The notes under the pieces: model-generated
What the model was told of the DNA's origin: nothing
The model's input: the letters and a program-made list of their open reading frames with translations, nothing else
The model's database searches: none
Shown: positions 39,645 through 50,142 of the stretch, in pieces
Numbering within the stretch: the stretch's first letter is position 1
Layout of the letters: each line of letters starts with the position of its first letter
NCBI RefSeq assembly: GCF_021049305.1
Contig: NZ_CP088081.1
Location: 1,798,001-1,862,000 of the forward strand
DNA from: Ideonella dechloratans
Lineage (GTDB): Bacteria; Pseudomonadota; Gammaproteobacteria; Burkholderiales; Burkholderiaceae_C
Length of the DNA: 64,000 bases
Direction: 5' to 3'
Translations under genes and position numbers: made by a program

Positions 39645-40097
39645 TCAGCCCAGGCGGGCCAGTGCGCGGTCCAGCTTGTCCTCCATCTCGGCCAGGTGGG
39701 CGCTGAGCTCGCGCACCGCCTCGTCCGACTTGGCCTGCAGGCGCTGCTCGGCCCCCTGGCGACCTTGCTCCAGCTGGGCCACCAGGGCTTCCAGGCGGGT
39801 CTGCAGCTCGGTGAAGCGCGAGGCCTCGGCCTGATCGGCCAGTTGCCGCTGGGCCTGCAGTTCCTTGGTGAAGCGGCGCGACTCCATCAGCAGGTAGGCC
39901 TGCTGGCTGACGATGTAGAACAGAAACAGACCCGAGATCACCACCGTGGCGCCCAGCAGGATCAGGCCCAGCGGGGCCTGCACCTCCATCAAGCCCAGGG
40001 ACAGGGCCGACGGGGTGCTCAGCGCCTGCCAGTTCAGGGCGCAGAACAGACCCAGCAGGAACAGGGCGATCAACAGGGCGAGGGTGCGGGTCTTCAT
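39645..40097 (-). CDS. membrane protein with coiled-coil tail, LapA/DUF1049-like
   Basis: This 150-residue protein starts with two hydrophobic spans (TLALLIALFLLGLFCALNW and APLGLILLGATVVISGLFLF), the LapA/DUF1049 arrangement, followed by a charged helical tail rich in Gln/Glu/Ala (about residues 75-150) likely to form a coiled coil. The tail faces the cytoplasm by the positive-inside rule. A good Shine-Dalgarno (AAAGGA) precedes the ATG complementary to 40095-40097. It is downstream of the MFS gene on the same strand with a 92-base gap. Function unknown; LapA-like proteins act with LPS assembly or membrane proteostasis in enterics. Confidence 0.78.
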   Translation of the reverse strand: MKTRTLALLIALFLLGLFCALNWQALSTPSALSLGLMEVQAPLGLILLGATVVISGLFLFYIVSQQAYLLMESRRFTKELQAQRQLADQAEASRFTELQTRLEALVAQLEQGRQGAEQRLQAKSDEAVRELSAHLAEMEDKLDRALARLG

Positions 40098-40189
40098 GGG
40101 AGTCCTTTCATCGGGGCCCCGGCACCGCGGGTGGGCGGTGCGGGGCGATCGGTCACCCTTGAGTATGCGCGCCGGTCGGCGCCTGTCTG

Positions 40190-41422
40190 TCAGACAGCGG
40201 CGCGTTCGGCCGCCAGCCGCCGCTGCTGACGGTCCAGCAGCACCAGCAGCACCATGCCCAGGGCCATCAGGCCCGCGGCCATCCACAACGCCCCCTGGTA
40301 GCTGCCGGTGCGCTGGGCGATCTGCCCGGCCACCGCCGGCGCCAGGATCTGGCCCGCGCCGTAGCTCAGCGTCAGCCGGGCCATGGCGCGCGCCGGGTTG
40401 GCGGGCTCGTGGCGGCCCACATAGGCCAGCGTCAGCCCGACGATGCCGATGAAGGTGGCCCCGTACAGCACCGCGCCCAGCAGGGCGGCGGCCAGGCCCT
40501 CGAAGAACAGCGGCAGCAGGAAGGAGACGATCTGCACCGCATAGGCCGCGAGCAGGGCACGCACATCGCCCGCGCGGCGGGCCAGGCGGTCCCACCAGAG
40601 GACGGCCGGCGCCGCGGCCAGGCCCACCACCACCCAGGTCAGGTTGCCACCGCCGGCCATGCCGGGCTGCCGCACGACGATGGCCACCAGGAAGGTGGCG
40701 CTGATCACATAGCCCACGCCCGCACAGAAGTAGGCCGCCGGCAGCAGCAGGCCCAGGCGGGGCGTGGTCGCCGCAGCAGGGCCCGCGGCGGCCGCAGGCG
40801 CTGGGGTGGCGGGCTTGGGCGCCGGGGCTGGCATCCAGTGCCAGGCCGGCACGGCCAGCAGCACGGTCAGCAGGCCCAGCGCCTGCCATTGGGCGGCCCA
40901 GTCCAGGTGGTGGGCCATCAGCATGGCGGCCACGCCCGACACGGCCAGGCCCAGGCCCAGGCCGATGAAGTGGATGCCCAGCTCCGGCCGGCGCCCGTGG
41001 GTGACCAGCCAGGCCAGCACCATGCCCGAGCCCAGCAGCATGCCGCCCACCGCCGCCACGCCGGCGATGAAGCGCAACAGGCCCCAGACCCACAACGACT
41101 GCGTCAGACCCATGCCGGCCGTGCCGATCACCCCGGCCACCAGGCACAGCCGGTACGCGGCAAAGCGCAGGCGCGGCTGGTGCAGCCAGGTGGCCACCCA
41201 GCAGCCCGCCATGTAGCCCGCGTAGTTCCACGAAGCCAGCCAGCCCCCGGCCGCGGCGCTCAGGCCGGCCTGGTCCTGCATGACGGGCAGCAGCGGGGTG
41301 TAGGCAAAGCGGGCCAGCCCCACGGTGAGCAGCAGGGCGCACACGCCCGCGGCCAGCACCTGCCAGGGCTGCAGCTCGCGTGGGGTGTGGGGGGAATGGG
41401 TCCGAGGGGCCGCCGTGTCCAT
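40190..41422 (-). CDS. MFS transporter, YbfB/YjiJ family
   Basis: This is a 410-residue 12-span carrier of the YbfB/YjiJ family. The N-terminal GLARFAYTPLLPVMQDQAGL, with an Arg in TM1, and ASWNYAGYMAGCWVATWL in TM2 are the family signature. An Ala/Pro linker ([19 protein letters not shown]) joins the two halves. The substrate is unknown. The start complementary to 41420-41422 (MDTAAPRT) is chosen because the longer frame overlaps the AraC gene. It is divergent from the AraC gene, which probably regulates it. Confidence 0.88.
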   Translation of the reverse strand: MDTAAPRTHSPHTPRELQPWQVLAAGVCALLLTVGLARFAYTPLLPVMQDQAGLSAAAGGWLASWNYAGYMAGCWVATWLHQPRLRFAAYRLCLVAGVIGTAGMGLTQSLWVWGLLRFIAGVAAVGGMLLGSGMVLAWLVTHGRRPELGIHFIGLGLGLAVSGVAAMLMAHHLDWAAQWQALGLLTVLLAVPAWHWMPAPAPKPATPAPAAAAGPAAATTPRLGLLLPAAYFCAGVGYVISATFLVAIVVRQPGMAGGGNLTWVVVGLAAAPAVLWWDRLARRAGDVRALLAAYAVQIVSFLLPLFFEGLAAALLGAVLYGATFIGIVGLTLAYVGRHEPANPARAMARLTLSYGAGQILAPAVAGQIAQRTGSYQGALWMAAGLMALGMVLLVLLDRQQRRLAAERAAV

Positions 41423-41453
41423 GCCCCATTCTGAAAACCCCAGGCCTGTCTGT

Positions 41454-41481
41454 CTGTCGACGGAAGGACAATGACTGTCGA
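41454..41481 (+). promoter_or_regulatory. CTGTCGA direct repeat spaced 21 bp at AraC start
   Basis: CTGTCGA occurs at 41454-41460 and again at 41475-41481, exactly two helical turns apart, in the 58-base gap between the divergent MFS and AraC genes. The second copy ends on the first base of the AraC ATG, so binding would block its own translation/transcription start: a plausible autoregulatory site. Confidence 0.5.
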
Positions 41482-42299
41482 TGAAACGACAAACACCGGC
41501 CCCCGCGCCCTGGCAGCCGCTGCAGCGTCCGGAAGACCAGGACGAGCCGCGCCCTCTGGCGCTGCGGGTGCAGTCGCTGCCGGCGCGCGGCTTCTTTGCC
41601 GAGCACACCCACCCCTGGCATCAGTTCGTCTATGCCAGCACCGGGGTGCTGACGGTGACCGCCGCCGGTCAGTGCTTCGTCATCGCGCCCCAGCAGGCGG
41701 TGTGGGTGCCCGCCGGGCTGCCGCACCGCACCGGCTCCTTGCTGGGGGCGGAATTCCGCAGCCTGTATGTGGCGCCCGAGGCGCTGCCCGGACCGCAGGG
41801 GCAGTGTGCGCTGTTGGCGGTCACGCCCTTTCTGCGGGCGCTCATCCTGGAGGCCGGCAGCCTCTCGCCCGAGGAGCGCGGCAGCGCGGATGCCCAGCAC
41901 CTGTTCGCGCTGATCCTCTCGCGCCTGGCCCGCCTGCAGCCGCTGCCGGCGGCCTTGCCCTGGCCGGATTCACCCGGCCTCGCGCCCCTGTGCGAGGCGC
42001 TCTATGCCGACCCGGCCGATCCGCGGGATCTGGACAGCTGGGCCGCCCAGCTGCACCAGAGCGGCCGCACCCTGAGCCGGCGCTTCCAGCGCGAGACCGG
42101 CATGACCCTGCGCGCCTGGCGCCAGCGCCTGCGCCTGTTCAAGGCCGTGGAACTGCTGGCCGGTGGCCAGGACGTGACCCAGGTCGCCCTGGCGCTGGGC
42201 TATGCCAGCCCCTCGGCCTTCACCGCCATGTTCCACCAGGCCATGGGGCAGCGCCCCAGCGCCTACCGGCAGACGGTCGGTGCGGCCTCGGGCGGCTGA
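41481..42299 (+). CDS. AraC-family transcriptional regulator
   Basis: This 272-residue regulator has an N-terminal cupin-like effector domain (HTHPWHQFVYASTGVLTVTA, with metal-binding-like His) and a C-terminal AraC double helix-turn-helix (DSWAAQLHQSGRTLSRRFQR, then TQVALALGYASPSAFTAMFH and QAMGQRPSAYR). The effector is unknown. It is divergent from the YbfB-type MFS gene, a common regulator-exporter layout. A direct repeat overlaps its start codon. Confidence 0.9.
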   Translation: MKRQTPAPAPWQPLQRPEDQDEPRPLALRVQSLPARGFFAEHTHPWHQFVYASTGVLTVTAAGQCFVIAPQQAVWVPAGLPHRTGSLLGAEFRSLYVAPEALPGPQGQCALLAVTPFLRALILEAGSLSPEERGSADAQHLFALILSRLARLQPLPAALPWPDSPGLAPLCEALYADPADPRDLDSWAAQLHQSGRTLSRRFQRETGMTLRAWRQRLRLFKAVELLAGGQDVTQVALALGYASPSAFTAMFHQAMGQRPSAYRQTVGAASGG

Positions 42300-42305
42300 A
42301 CGTCC

Positions 42306-42851
42306 TCAGCCCTGGGGCAGCGCAGCCCGCAGGGCCGCCATCTGCTGGGCCACCAGGCCACGCAGCTTCTCGTCCAGCAGGTTGCCTTCGCCATCGAAGG
42401 CGCCGGCAAAGGCGTTGGCGAACACCTCAGGCTTGTTCAGCGGGTGCAGGTCCAGGAACACGCAGACCTGGCGCATGTGGTACTGCGACCGCGAGCTGCC
42501 CATGCCGCCGCCCGCGCCCATCAGGGCCACCGGCTTGCCGGCCAGCAGGGCGTTGTTGGGCTCGCGCGAGGCCCAGTCCAGGATGTTCTTCAGCGCCGGG
42601 GCCAGCGAGTAGTTGTATTCGGTGCAGGCCAGCACCAGGGCGTCGGCCTGACCGATCTGGGCCAGCACGCGCTGCACGCTGGCCGGCTTCTCGGTGATGT
42701 CGGCGTTGTAGAAGGGGATGTCCGTCAGATCGGCAATCTCCATCGACACGCCCTCGGGCAGCGCGGCCTGCGCAGCGCGCAGCAGGCCGCGGTTGGTGGA
42801 GGCGCGGCGCAGGCTGCCGGCGATGCCGAGAAATCGGAGGGATGCGGTCAT
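42306..42851 (-). CDS. NAD(P)H-dependent FMN reductase
   Basis: This 181-residue flavodoxin-fold reductase resembles ChrR/YieF. It has the FMN phosphate-binding loop LGIAGSLRRASTNRGLLRAA (about 8-27), the conserved TEYNYSLAPALKNILDW (about 77-93) and LMGAGGGMGSSRSQYHMRQV near 109-128. These enzymes use NAD(P)H to reduce quinones, chromate or free FMN. It converges with the AraC gene at a 6-base gap and is separated by 87 bases from the HlyD gene upstream. Confidence 0.92.
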   Translation of the reverse strand: MTASLRFLGIAGSLRRASTNRGLLRAAQAALPEGVSMEIADLTDIPFYNADITEKPASVQRVLAQIGQADALVLACTEYNYSLAPALKNILDWASREPNNALLAGKPVALMGAGGGMGSSRSQYHMRQVCVFLDLHPLNKPEVFANAFAGAFDGEGNLLDEKLRGLVAQQMAALRAALPQG

Positions 42852-42938
42852 GGACGCTCCAGCAAGTCACCCGCGGGCTGCGGGTGTCGGGCCCATTCTG
42901 GCCCGGCTGGCCACGCTGTGCGTGCCTGCAGCGTCTGC

Positions 42939-44153
42939 TCAGGGGCTGTTGCGCGGGCTCACCCGGGCGCCGTCGCGCACCGCCTCGGGCGGGTAGATGA
43001 TCACCGACTGGCCCGCCTGCACGCCGTCGCCCAGCCAGGCCTGCTGGGCATTGCGGCCCCGCAGGGTCACCGGGTGCAGCCGGGCACGGCCGCCGTCCAG
43101 CACGAACACGCCCCAGCCCGCCGCCGCACCGCCGTGGTCGGCCGGCAGGGGGAACAGCGCGCCCACCGGCACCGTCAGCACCCGCGCCTGCTGGCCGGTG
43201 ATGATGCGCACGCCCACCCGGTAGCCGTCGCCCAGGGCCGCCCACTGCGCGGGCGGGCTGGTCAGGTCCATCAGCACGTTCACCCGCTGCTCCTCCACCC
43301 CCAGGGCCGACACCTTGGTGAAGCCGCCGGGCTCCACCAGCCGCACCTGGGCCTGCAGCGGCGCCGGGCCGCCCCAGCCCTCGATGCGCACCGGGCTGCC
43401 CGGGTGCACCTGCAGCGCGTCGGTGGTCAGCAGCTCGGCCAGCACCTCCAGGCGCCGGGTGTCGCCCAGTTCCAGCAGCGGGGTGCCCAGTGCCACCGTG
43501 GCCTCGCTGGTCTGGTGCACCTTCAGCACCCGACCGCTCACCGGCGCGCGCACCGCAAAAGGCTCGCCGGCTTCGGTCTGCCGGGCGGCCTGCAGTGCGG
43601 CACGGGCCTGTTCCCACTGGAAGCGGGCCGTTTCCTCGGCGGCTTGGGCGGCTTCGTGCTCGGCGCGGGCCTGTGCCGCGGCCAGGGCCTCGTTGTCCAG
43701 CTGGCTGGCCGAGACAAAGCCCTGGCCGGCCAGGTCCGCACTGCGGCGCAGCGCGTGCTCGGCCTGGCTCAGCCGGGCCTGGGCCGCCTGGGCCTGGTGG
43801 CGGGCCGACTGCAGCGCCGCCTGGGCCGCGGCCAGGGCGGCCTGCAGCTGGGCCCGGTCGCGCGCGCCCAGCAGCGGGCTGAGTGCCGGCTGCAGCGTGG
43901 CCAGCACCTGGCCGGCCTGCACGCTGTCGCCTTCTCGCCAGCTGATGCGCTGCAGCTGCCCGGCCAGCGGCGCCGCCACCACGAAGCGGTCGCGCAGGCG
44001 GGTGCGGCCGTCCTCGTCCACCGTGGTTTCGAAGGAGCCCAGGCGGGCCGCCGCCACTTCCACCTCCACCGGCCGGGGCCGGAAGGCCCAGCCCAGCAAC
44101 ACGGCGGCGGCCGCGGCCGCCAGGCTCAGGGTGATCCAGGAACGTCGTTGCAT
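42939..44153 (-). CDS. HlyD-family periplasmic adaptor of the ABC exporter
   Basis: This 404-residue membrane-fusion protein has one N-terminal anchor (WITLSLAAAAAAVLLGWAF), a lipoyl-like half (QLQRISWREGDSVQAGQVLA), a long Ala/Gln alpha-helical hairpin (about 95-200), the second lipoyl half (FAVRAPVSGRVLKVHQTSEA) and a beta-barrel domain. It would link the inner-membrane ABC transporter to an outer-membrane channel such as TolC, which is not in the window. It begins 5 bases after the permease stop, so the three genes form one operon. Confidence 0.9.
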   Translation of the reverse strand: MQRRSWITLSLAAAAAAVLLGWAFRPRPVEVEVAAARLGSFETTVDEDGRTRLRDRFVVAAPLAGQLQRISWREGDSVQAGQVLATLQPALSPLLGARDRAQLQAALAAAQAALQSARHQAQAAQARLSQAEHALRRSADLAGQGFVSASQLDNEALAAAQARAEHEAAQAAEETARFQWEQARAALQAARQTEAGEPFAVRAPVSGRVLKVHQTSEATVALGTPLLELGDTRRLEVLAELLTTDALQVHPGSPVRIEGWGGPAPLQAQVRLVEPGGFTKVSALGVEEQRVNVLMDLTSPPAQWAALGDGYRVGVRIITGQQARVLTVPVGALFPLPADHGGAAAGWGVFVLDGGRARLHPVTLRGRNAQQAWLGDGVQAGQSVIIYPPEAVRDGARVSPRNSP

Positions 44154-44158
44154 GGCGG

Positions 44159-46540
44159 TCACTCGCGGGTCTTGAGGGCGGCGACGATGTCGAGCCGGTC
44201 GATGCGCCGGCGCACCACCAGCGCGCTGGCCAGCCCGGCCGCGGCCACGCACAGGGCCGCCCAGGCATAGCTGCGGGGCTGCAGGGCCACCGGGAAATGG
44301 AATTGGTCGCTCTTGAGCAGTTCGGTCACGGCGTGCACCAGGCCGCTGCCCAGCAGCATGCCCAGCGGCAGCGCCACCGCGATGGACAGGCCCAGCTCAC
44401 CCAGCAGCAGGGCCGAGACCTCGCCCCGGGTGAAGCCCAGCACGCGCAGGCTGGCCAGCTCCCAGGCCCGCTCGGCCAGGGCGATGCGGGCGTTGTTGTA
44501 GACCACGCCCACCGCGATCACCGCCGCGAAGGCCGTCAGCACCGCCCCCATGATGCGCACGTTGCGGGCGCTGACCTCCTGCATGTTGCGCAGCATGCTG
44601 GCCTTGCTGAAGGCGCCGGCCACCTGCGGCAGGGCGCGGGTGGCGGCCAGGAAGGCGTCCTCCTGCCCGCGCGCCACCTGCACCAGATAGGCGTTGGCCA
44701 GGTCGTCGTCGCCCAGCAGGCGGTTGAGGGTGTGCAGGTCCATGTAGGCGTTCAGGCCCATCATCTCGTCCACCACCGCGTCCACCGGCAGCTGCAGCAC
44801 CCGGCCGCGGCCTTCCAGCACCTCCACCTGCACGGTGTCGCCCACGCGCAGGCCCAGCTTGGTGGCCAGGCGGTCCGTCAGCAGCAGGCCCTGGCCCGGC
44901 ACCGTGTGCACGCGGTCGTTCAGGTCCACCGCGCGCAGCAGCTGTGCGTCCGGCGGCTGGCCCAGGATGCCCGCGCGCTCGCGGTGGTGGCCGTTGACCA
45001 GCGTCACCGCCACCTGCCGGGCCGGCTCCACCGCCAGCACGCCGGTAAGGCGGGCCAGTTCCAGGCCGGCCCGCTGCGGCCCGGGCTCGTAGAGCCAGAC
45101 TTGCACATCGGCCCGCATGCGCACGTGGAACTGCATGTCCACGATGCGGTCCATCGCGTCGCGGAAGAAGCTGCCCATCACCACGATGGCCACCGCCGCC
45201 GCCACCCCGCCGATGGACAAGGCGGTGCGCAGCGGCCGGCGCTCCATCTGCCGCAGGATCATGCGCAGCGTGGTGTTCATGCGGGCCAGGCCCAGGCGTT
45301 CGACCAGCGTGCGGCGGTAGCGCCCCGGGGCCGGCGGGCGCATGGCCTCGGCCGGGGCCAGCCGCACGGTGGCGGCAATGGCGTTGAGGGTGCCGGCCAC
45401 GGCGGTCAGCACGGCCGTGCCCACGCTCAGCAGCACCAGCCAGGACGGCAGCACATGCACGAAGCGTGGGAAGCGGAAGAACTCGGCATACAGGCCGGTG
45501 AGCATGCGCCCCAGCGCACTGCCCAGCCCCAGGCCCAGTAGACAGCCCAGCGCGACGATGAGCAGCACCAGCTTCAGGTAATGGGCGCCGATGCTGCGGT
45601 TGGGGTAGCCCAGGGCCTTGAGGGTGGCGATCTGCTCGCGCTGGGTGGCCACCAGGCGCGAAACCACCACATTGAGCAGAAAGCTCGCCACGCCCAGGAA
45701 GATGGCCGGCAGCACGCTGCCCAGCACGTGCTGCTCCTTGATCTCGTTGTCCAGCATGGCGTGGGAGGTCTGGTCCTCGCGGGCGATGGCCTCGCGCCCG
45801 CCGTAGCGGGCCAGCCGGCGCTGCAGCGCGTCGCGCACGGCCGGTAGATCGGCCCCGGGGGCCAGCTTCACCGCGACGTGGTTGAAGGCGTCGGCCATGT
45901 CGTAGGCCGCGGCCAGGGCCTCGCCATCCACCCAGAACACGCCGAAGCCGCGCTGGTCGGGGATGCCGAAGGGGCCAGCGAAGATGTATTCGGGCGACAG
46001 GGCCGTGCCCGTCACCACCAGCGTGCGCTGGCGGCCGTTGACCAAGGCGGACAGACGGCTGCCCGGCGCGAGCCCGCGGGCCTGGGCAAAGGCCTCGGAC
46101 ACCCAGACCGGCAGCGTGCCGTCGCTGCGTGGCCGGCCGGGGTGCTCGGCCGCATCGCCCGCATGGGGCCCGCGCAGGGTGGTCAGGTTCAGGCGGGGCG
46201 GGCGGCGCGCGTCCACGCCGATCAGGTGGCCGATGATCGGGTCGTTCTGCCCCTCGATCTGCACCCGCACATCGGCCTCCACCGTGGTCTGCACATCGGC
46301 CACGCCGGGCAGGGCGCGCAGGGTGTCGGCCAGCGACAGCGGTGCCCGCTTGAGGCTGACGAACACATCGGCGAAGTGGCCCTGGGCGTAGAAGGCATCG
46401 CGCGCCCGTGCCAGGGAATCGACCGCCGACAGGGTGGTGATGAAACCGCCCACGCCACTGGCCACCACCAGCGCGATGGTGACCGCCTGGCTCCACATCA
46501 GGCGCAGGTCGCGCAGCAGCTTGAGGTTCAGGGCCTTCAT
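44159..46540 (-). CDS. ABC transporter permease, double FtsX domain
   Basis: This 793-residue permease has an N-terminal span ([19 protein letters not shown]), a large periplasmic region, and two FtsX domains of about three to four spans each (roughly 265-395 and 660-785), with a second periplasmic domain between them (about 440-640). This layout matches export permeases working on lipids, lipoproteins or peptides rather than importers. It lies 6 bases after the ATPase gene stop and 5 bases before the adaptor gene. Substrate unknown. Confidence 0.9.
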   Translation of the reverse strand: MKALNLKLLRDLRLMWSQAVTIALVVASGVGGFITTLSAVDSLARARDAFYAQGHFADVFVSLKRAPLSLADTLRALPGVADVQTTVEADVRVQIEGQNDPIIGHLIGVDARRPPRLNLTTLRGPHAGDAAEHPGRPRSDGTLPVWVSEAFAQARGLAPGSRLSALVNGRQRTLVVTGTALSPEYIFAGPFGIPDQRGFGVFWVDGEALAAAYDMADAFNHVAVKLAPGADLPAVRDALQRRLARYGGREAIAREDQTSHAMLDNEIKEQHVLGSVLPAIFLGVASFLLNVVVSRLVATQREQIATLKALGYPNRSIGAHYLKLVLLIVALGCLLGLGLGSALGRMLTGLYAEFFRFPRFVHVLPSWLVLLSVGTAVLTAVAGTLNAIAATVRLAPAEAMRPPAPGRYRRTLVERLGLARMNTTLRMILRQMERRPLRTALSIGGVAAAVAIVVMGSFFRDAMDRIVDMQFHVRMRADVQVWLYEPGPQRAGLELARLTGVLAVEPARQVAVTLVNGHHRERAGILGQPPDAQLLRAVDLNDRVHTVPGQGLLLTDRLATKLGLRVGDTVQVEVLEGRGRVLQLPVDAVVDEMMGLNAYMDLHTLNRLLGDDDLANAYLVQVARGQEDAFLAATRALPQVAGAFSKASMLRNMQEVSARNVRIMGAVLTAFAAVIAVGVVYNNARIALAERAWELASLRVLGFTRGEVSALLLGELGLSIAVALPLGMLLGSGLVHAVTELLKSDQFHFPVALQPRSYAWAALCVAAAGLASALVVRRRIDRLDIVAALKTRE

Positions 46541-46546
46541 CGCGCG

Positions 46547-47269
<723 letters not shown>

Positions 47270-47321
47270 GGCGTGGCGGGAGGGGGGACCTGCCCATTCT
47301 TGAAGGCCAGGGGGCAAAAAC

Positions 47322-47356
47322 GCTTGACTGACGTCAAGCCAGGGCGGCGCTAGGAT
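47322..47356 (+). promoter_or_regulatory. palindrome and promoter between the ABC operon and ggt
   Basis: GCTTGAC-TGAC-GTCAAGC (47322-47339) is a 7-bp inverted repeat with a 4-bp center. It covers a TGACGT -35-like hexamer (47329-47334) with a TAGGAT -10 candidate at 47351-47356 (16-base spacer) directed at ggt. The placement suits a repressor that controls ggt and possibly the divergent exporter. Confidence 0.5.
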
Positions 47357-47398
47357 GGGGCGATCCGCCATCCCTTCCACCCCTTGCCAGGTTGCCCG

Positions 47399-49309
47399 AT
47401 GAACGGTCCTTCGCCCTTGACGCTGCTGCCCGCCCGCCTGCGCCCCACCGCCCCTGCGGAGGCTGTCCTGGTCCGCGGCCTGCGTCGCGCCGGCCTGACC
47501 CTGCTTATGCTGGGCCTGGCGGCTTGCCAGCTGCCCGCGCCTTCCCAAGGGGCCGCCAGCGCAGTGGCCGCCCCGCCGCCGGCCAGCGTGGCGCCCGAAC
47601 TGGCCACCGGCTGGCAGGCCAAGCCCGGCTGGTGGTTCGACCACCAGGCTGTGGCAGCGGCCAACCCGCTGGCCGCCGCGGCCGGGGCCGAGATGCTGCG
47701 CGCAGGCGGCTCGGCCGTGGACGCCGCGGTGGCCGTGCAGATGGTGCTGGCCCTGGTGGAGCCCCAGTCCAGCGGCATTGGCGGTGGTGGCTTTCTGCTG
47801 CTGTGGGATGGCCATGCCCTGGAGGCCTGGGACGGCCGCGAGACCGCGCCCGCCGCCGCCACCGAACGCCTGTTCCTCAAGCCCGATGGCCAGCCCATGG
47901 CCTTTGCCGACGCGGTGCAGGGCGGCCGGGCGGTGGGCGTGCCCGGCGCCGTGGCCATGCTCGAAGCCGTGCACCGCGCCCATGGCCGCCTGCCCTGGGC
48001 CCGGCTGTTCCAGCCCGCCATTCGCCTGGCCGACGCCGGCTTTGCCATCAGCCCCCGCCTGTACAGCCTGCTGCAGGACAGCAAGGTACTGAAGGCCGAC
48101 CCGGCCGCCCGGGCCTATTACTACCAGCCCGAGGTGGCCGGCCAGGCCCTGCAGCCCTGGCCGGTGGGCCATGTGCTGCGCAACCCCGCACTGGCCGAGG
48201 TGCTGCGGCGCATCGCCCAACAGGGCAGCCGCGCGCTGCTGACCGGCCCGGTGGCCGCCAGCATCGTGGCCAAGGTGCGCAGCCACCCCGGCAACCCCGG
48301 CCTGCTGACCGAGGCCGACCTGGCCGCCTACCGGCCGGTCCAGCGCGAAGCCCTGTGCGCCGACTGGCGTGCCCTGCGCGTCTGCGGCATGCCGCCGCCC
48401 TCGTCAGGCGAGATCGCCATCGCCCAGATCCTCACCCTGCTGGACGCGCTGCCCCCGGCCAGCGGCCCCGCGCTGAAGGACGGCCGGCCCACGGTGGAGA
48501 CGCTGCACCGCTACACCGAGGCTTCCAACCTGGCCTTTGCCGACCGCGCCCTTTACGTGGGCGACCCGGCCTTCGTGAAACCGCCGTCCGGCCGCTGGGC
48601 CAGCCTGCTGGACCCGGCCTACCTGCACCAGCGCGCCACGCTCATCGGCCCACGCGCCATGGGCAGCGCCACGGCCGGTGTGCCGGCCGGCGCCACCGTG
48701 GCCTACGGGCCCGCCGCCCCGCAGCCCGAGCACGGCACCAGCCACATCAGCATCGTCGACGCGCAGGGCCAGGCCATTGCCTTCACCACCACGGTGGAAA
48801 GCGCCTTCGGCACCGGCCTGCTGGTGGATGGCGGCACCGGCTTGCCCGGCGGCTTCCTGCTCAACAACCAGCTGACCGACTTCAACTTCGCCCCCGACGA
48901 CGCCCAGGGCCGGCCCACCGCCAACCGCGTGCAGCCCGGCAAGCGCCCCCGCTCCAGCATGAGCCCCACGCTGGTCTTCCAGCGCGACAACGGCCAACTG
49001 CTGATGACCCTGGGCTCGCCCGGCGGCGCAGCCATCATCCATTACGTGACCAAGCTGCTGCTGGGCACCCAGGCGTGGGGGCTGGACGCGCAACAGGCCG
49101 CCAACCTGCCCAACTTCGGCAGCTTCAACGGCCCCACCGTGCTGGAAGCCGGCCAATTCGGCCCCGACACCACCGCCGGCCTGAAAACCCTGGGCCACGA
49201 GGTGCGCGAAATGGAACTCAACAGCGGCGCCCAACTGCTGCAGCGGCGCGAGGGCCGCTGGTTTGGCGCGGCCGACCCGCGGCGGGAGGGGGCGGTGGAG
49301 GGGGATTGA
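47399..49309 (+). CDS. ggt: gamma-glutamyltransferase, lipoprotein-type
   Basis: This 636-residue gamma-glutamyltransferase cleaves gamma-glutamyl bonds such as those of glutathione in the periplasm. A lipobox LGLAAC with Cys at residue 43 indicates lipid anchoring, after an unusually long 30-residue basic lead. The large-subunit part has [21 protein letters not shown]. Self-cleavage leaves the catalytic Thr at the start of the small subunit, seen in [11 protein letters not shown] (T447). The motif SSMSPTLVF is also present. The ATG at 47399 was chosen over a TTG 15 bases upstream. It is divergent from the ABC exporter. Confidence 0.94.
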   Translation: MNGPSPLTLLPARLRPTAPAEAVLVRGLRRAGLTLLMLGLAACQLPAPSQGAASAVAAPPPASVAPELATGWQAKPGWWFDHQAVAAANPLAAAAGAEMLRAGGSAVDAAVAVQMVLALVEPQSSGIGGGGFLLLWDGHALEAWDGRETAPAAATERLFLKPDGQPMAFADAVQGGRAVGVPGAVAMLEAVHRAHGRLPWARLFQPAIRLADAGFAISPRLYSLLQDSKVLKADPAARAYYYQPEVAGQALQPWPVGHVLRNPALAEVLRRIAQQGSRALLTGPVAASIVAKVRSHPGNPGLLTEADLAAYRPVQREALCADWRALRVCGMPPPSSGEIAIAQILTLLDALPPASGPALKDGRPTVETLHRYTEASNLAFADRALYVGDPAFVKPPSGRWASLLDPAYLHQRATLIGPRAMGSATAGVPAGATVAYGPAAPQPEHGTSHISIVDAQGQAIAFTTTVESAFGTGLLVDGGTGLPGGFLLNNQLTDFNFAPDDAQGRPTANRVQPGKRPRSSMSPTLVFQRDNGQLLMTLGSPGGAAIIHYVTKLLLGTQAWGLDAQQAANLPNFGSFNGPTVLEAGQFGPDTTAGLKTLGHEVREMELNSGAQLLQRREGRWFGAADPRREGAVEGD

Positions 49310-49420
49310 GGGAGATCCGGACGGCGCTCGAACGCTCCCTCCACTGTGGCGCCCTGCGAAATTCCGCCATGCGCTCGGCTGGTGTTAAGGTGAGTCTCCA
49401 ACCGTCAGAAAGCATGCCTC

Positions 49421-49573
49421 ATGGCCAAGCCCAACTACCAGTTCGAAAAGCGCCAACGCGAGCAACAGAAAAAGCTCAAGAAGGCGGAAAAGGCTCAGCG
49501 CAAGGCACAACCAGCGCCGCTGGCGCCAGAAGCAGACACCCCTCTGACGCCTGGGTGCCAGACGCCTGTGTGA
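49421..49573 (+). CDS. small basic protein, 50 residues (MAKPNYQFEKRQRE type)
   Basis: This short ORF encodes a 50-residue highly charged protein that begins MAKPNYQFEKRQREQQKK and continues with Lys/Arg/Glu-rich helix KAEKAQRKAQ. I recall similar tiny proteins with a KPNYxFEKRQ start in many Proteobacteria. The first half is predicted to be a charged helix and the C-terminal half is Pro/Ala-rich. The start region has no strong Shine-Dalgarno. It lies downstream of ggt on the same strand. Confidence 0.6.
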   Translation: MAKPNYQFEKRQREQQKKLKKAEKAQRKAQPAPLAPEADTPLTPGCQTPV

Positions 49574-49636
49574 GGGCACGCCAGCGCGGGGCCCATTTCA
49601 ACCACGGCAAAGCAGAACCGGCACAAGGAGAACACC

Positions 49637-49783
49637 ATGCCCAAGGGCGAACAGCGCAGCAACAAGATGGCGAAGAAGCCCAAGAAGGACACCAGCGCTC
49701 CCAAGGATTCAACGGCGGTCTCCACACGCCCCATCGCGCCAACGACAACGGTGCTGCCCAAGGGAAAGCTCAAGACCAAATAG
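49637..49783 (+). CDS. small basic protein, 48 residues (MPKGEQRSNK type)
   Basis: This 48-residue Lys-rich protein begins MPKGEQRSNKMAKKPKKDTS and ends LPKGKLKTK. A near-perfect AGGAG Shine-Dalgarno lies about 7 bases upstream of the ATG. I recall a family of short proteins with the same MPKGEQ-SNK start in Proteobacteria, function unknown. The predicted pI is very high, so it could bind RNA or DNA. It follows the other small basic gene after 63 bases. Confidence 0.65.
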   Translation: MPKGEQRSNKMAKKPKKDTSAPKDSTAVSTRPIAPTTTVLPKGKLKTK

Positions 49784-49878
49784 CCGGTCTTCGTTTTCAC
49801 GAAGATTCGGCCCGCTTCCGACCGGCAGAGCGTCGGCATGCAGGCAGGGCGGGGGCAGCAGCAAGCCCCGCCCACCTG

Positions 49879-50142
49879 TGACCCTGTCCCACTAAATCGA
49901 ACCGTTCAGTAACAGAACGACCGGCATGATGAAGGCCCGTGACGGGCCAGGAGCATGTCGTGAGGAAGAGCAAGTTCACCGAAGACCAGATCGCGTTCGC
50001 ACTGAAGCAGGCCGAACTGGGCATCAGCGTCGAGGAGGTGTGCCGCAAGATGGGCATCAGCGACGCGACGTTCTATGTCTGGCGCAAGAAGTACGGCGGT
50101 ATCGGACCGTCCGAGCTGCGGCGCTTGCGACAGCTCGAAGAG
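49879..50142 (+). mobile_element. IS3-family insertion sequence remnant
   Basis: A TGACCCTGTCCCAC-like left end followed by an orfA start marks a remnant of an IS3-family element. The body stops abruptly after 61 codons of orfA at about 50142; no orfB integrase part or right end remains. The left boundary at 49879 is an estimate from the TG-starting end typical of IS3 elements. Confidence 0.55.
49960..50142 (+). pseudogene. truncated IS3-family transposase OrfA
   Basis: The frame encodes RKSKFTEDQIAFALKQAEL, then VEEVCRKMGISDATFYVWRK and ELRRLRQLEE, the helix-turn-helix start of IS3-type OrfA. It then breaks off into unrelated sequence; a full OrfA continues with about 25 more residues ending in a leucine-zipper-like helix. 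A GTG at 49960 with AGGAG upstream is the likely original start. Confidence 0.85.
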
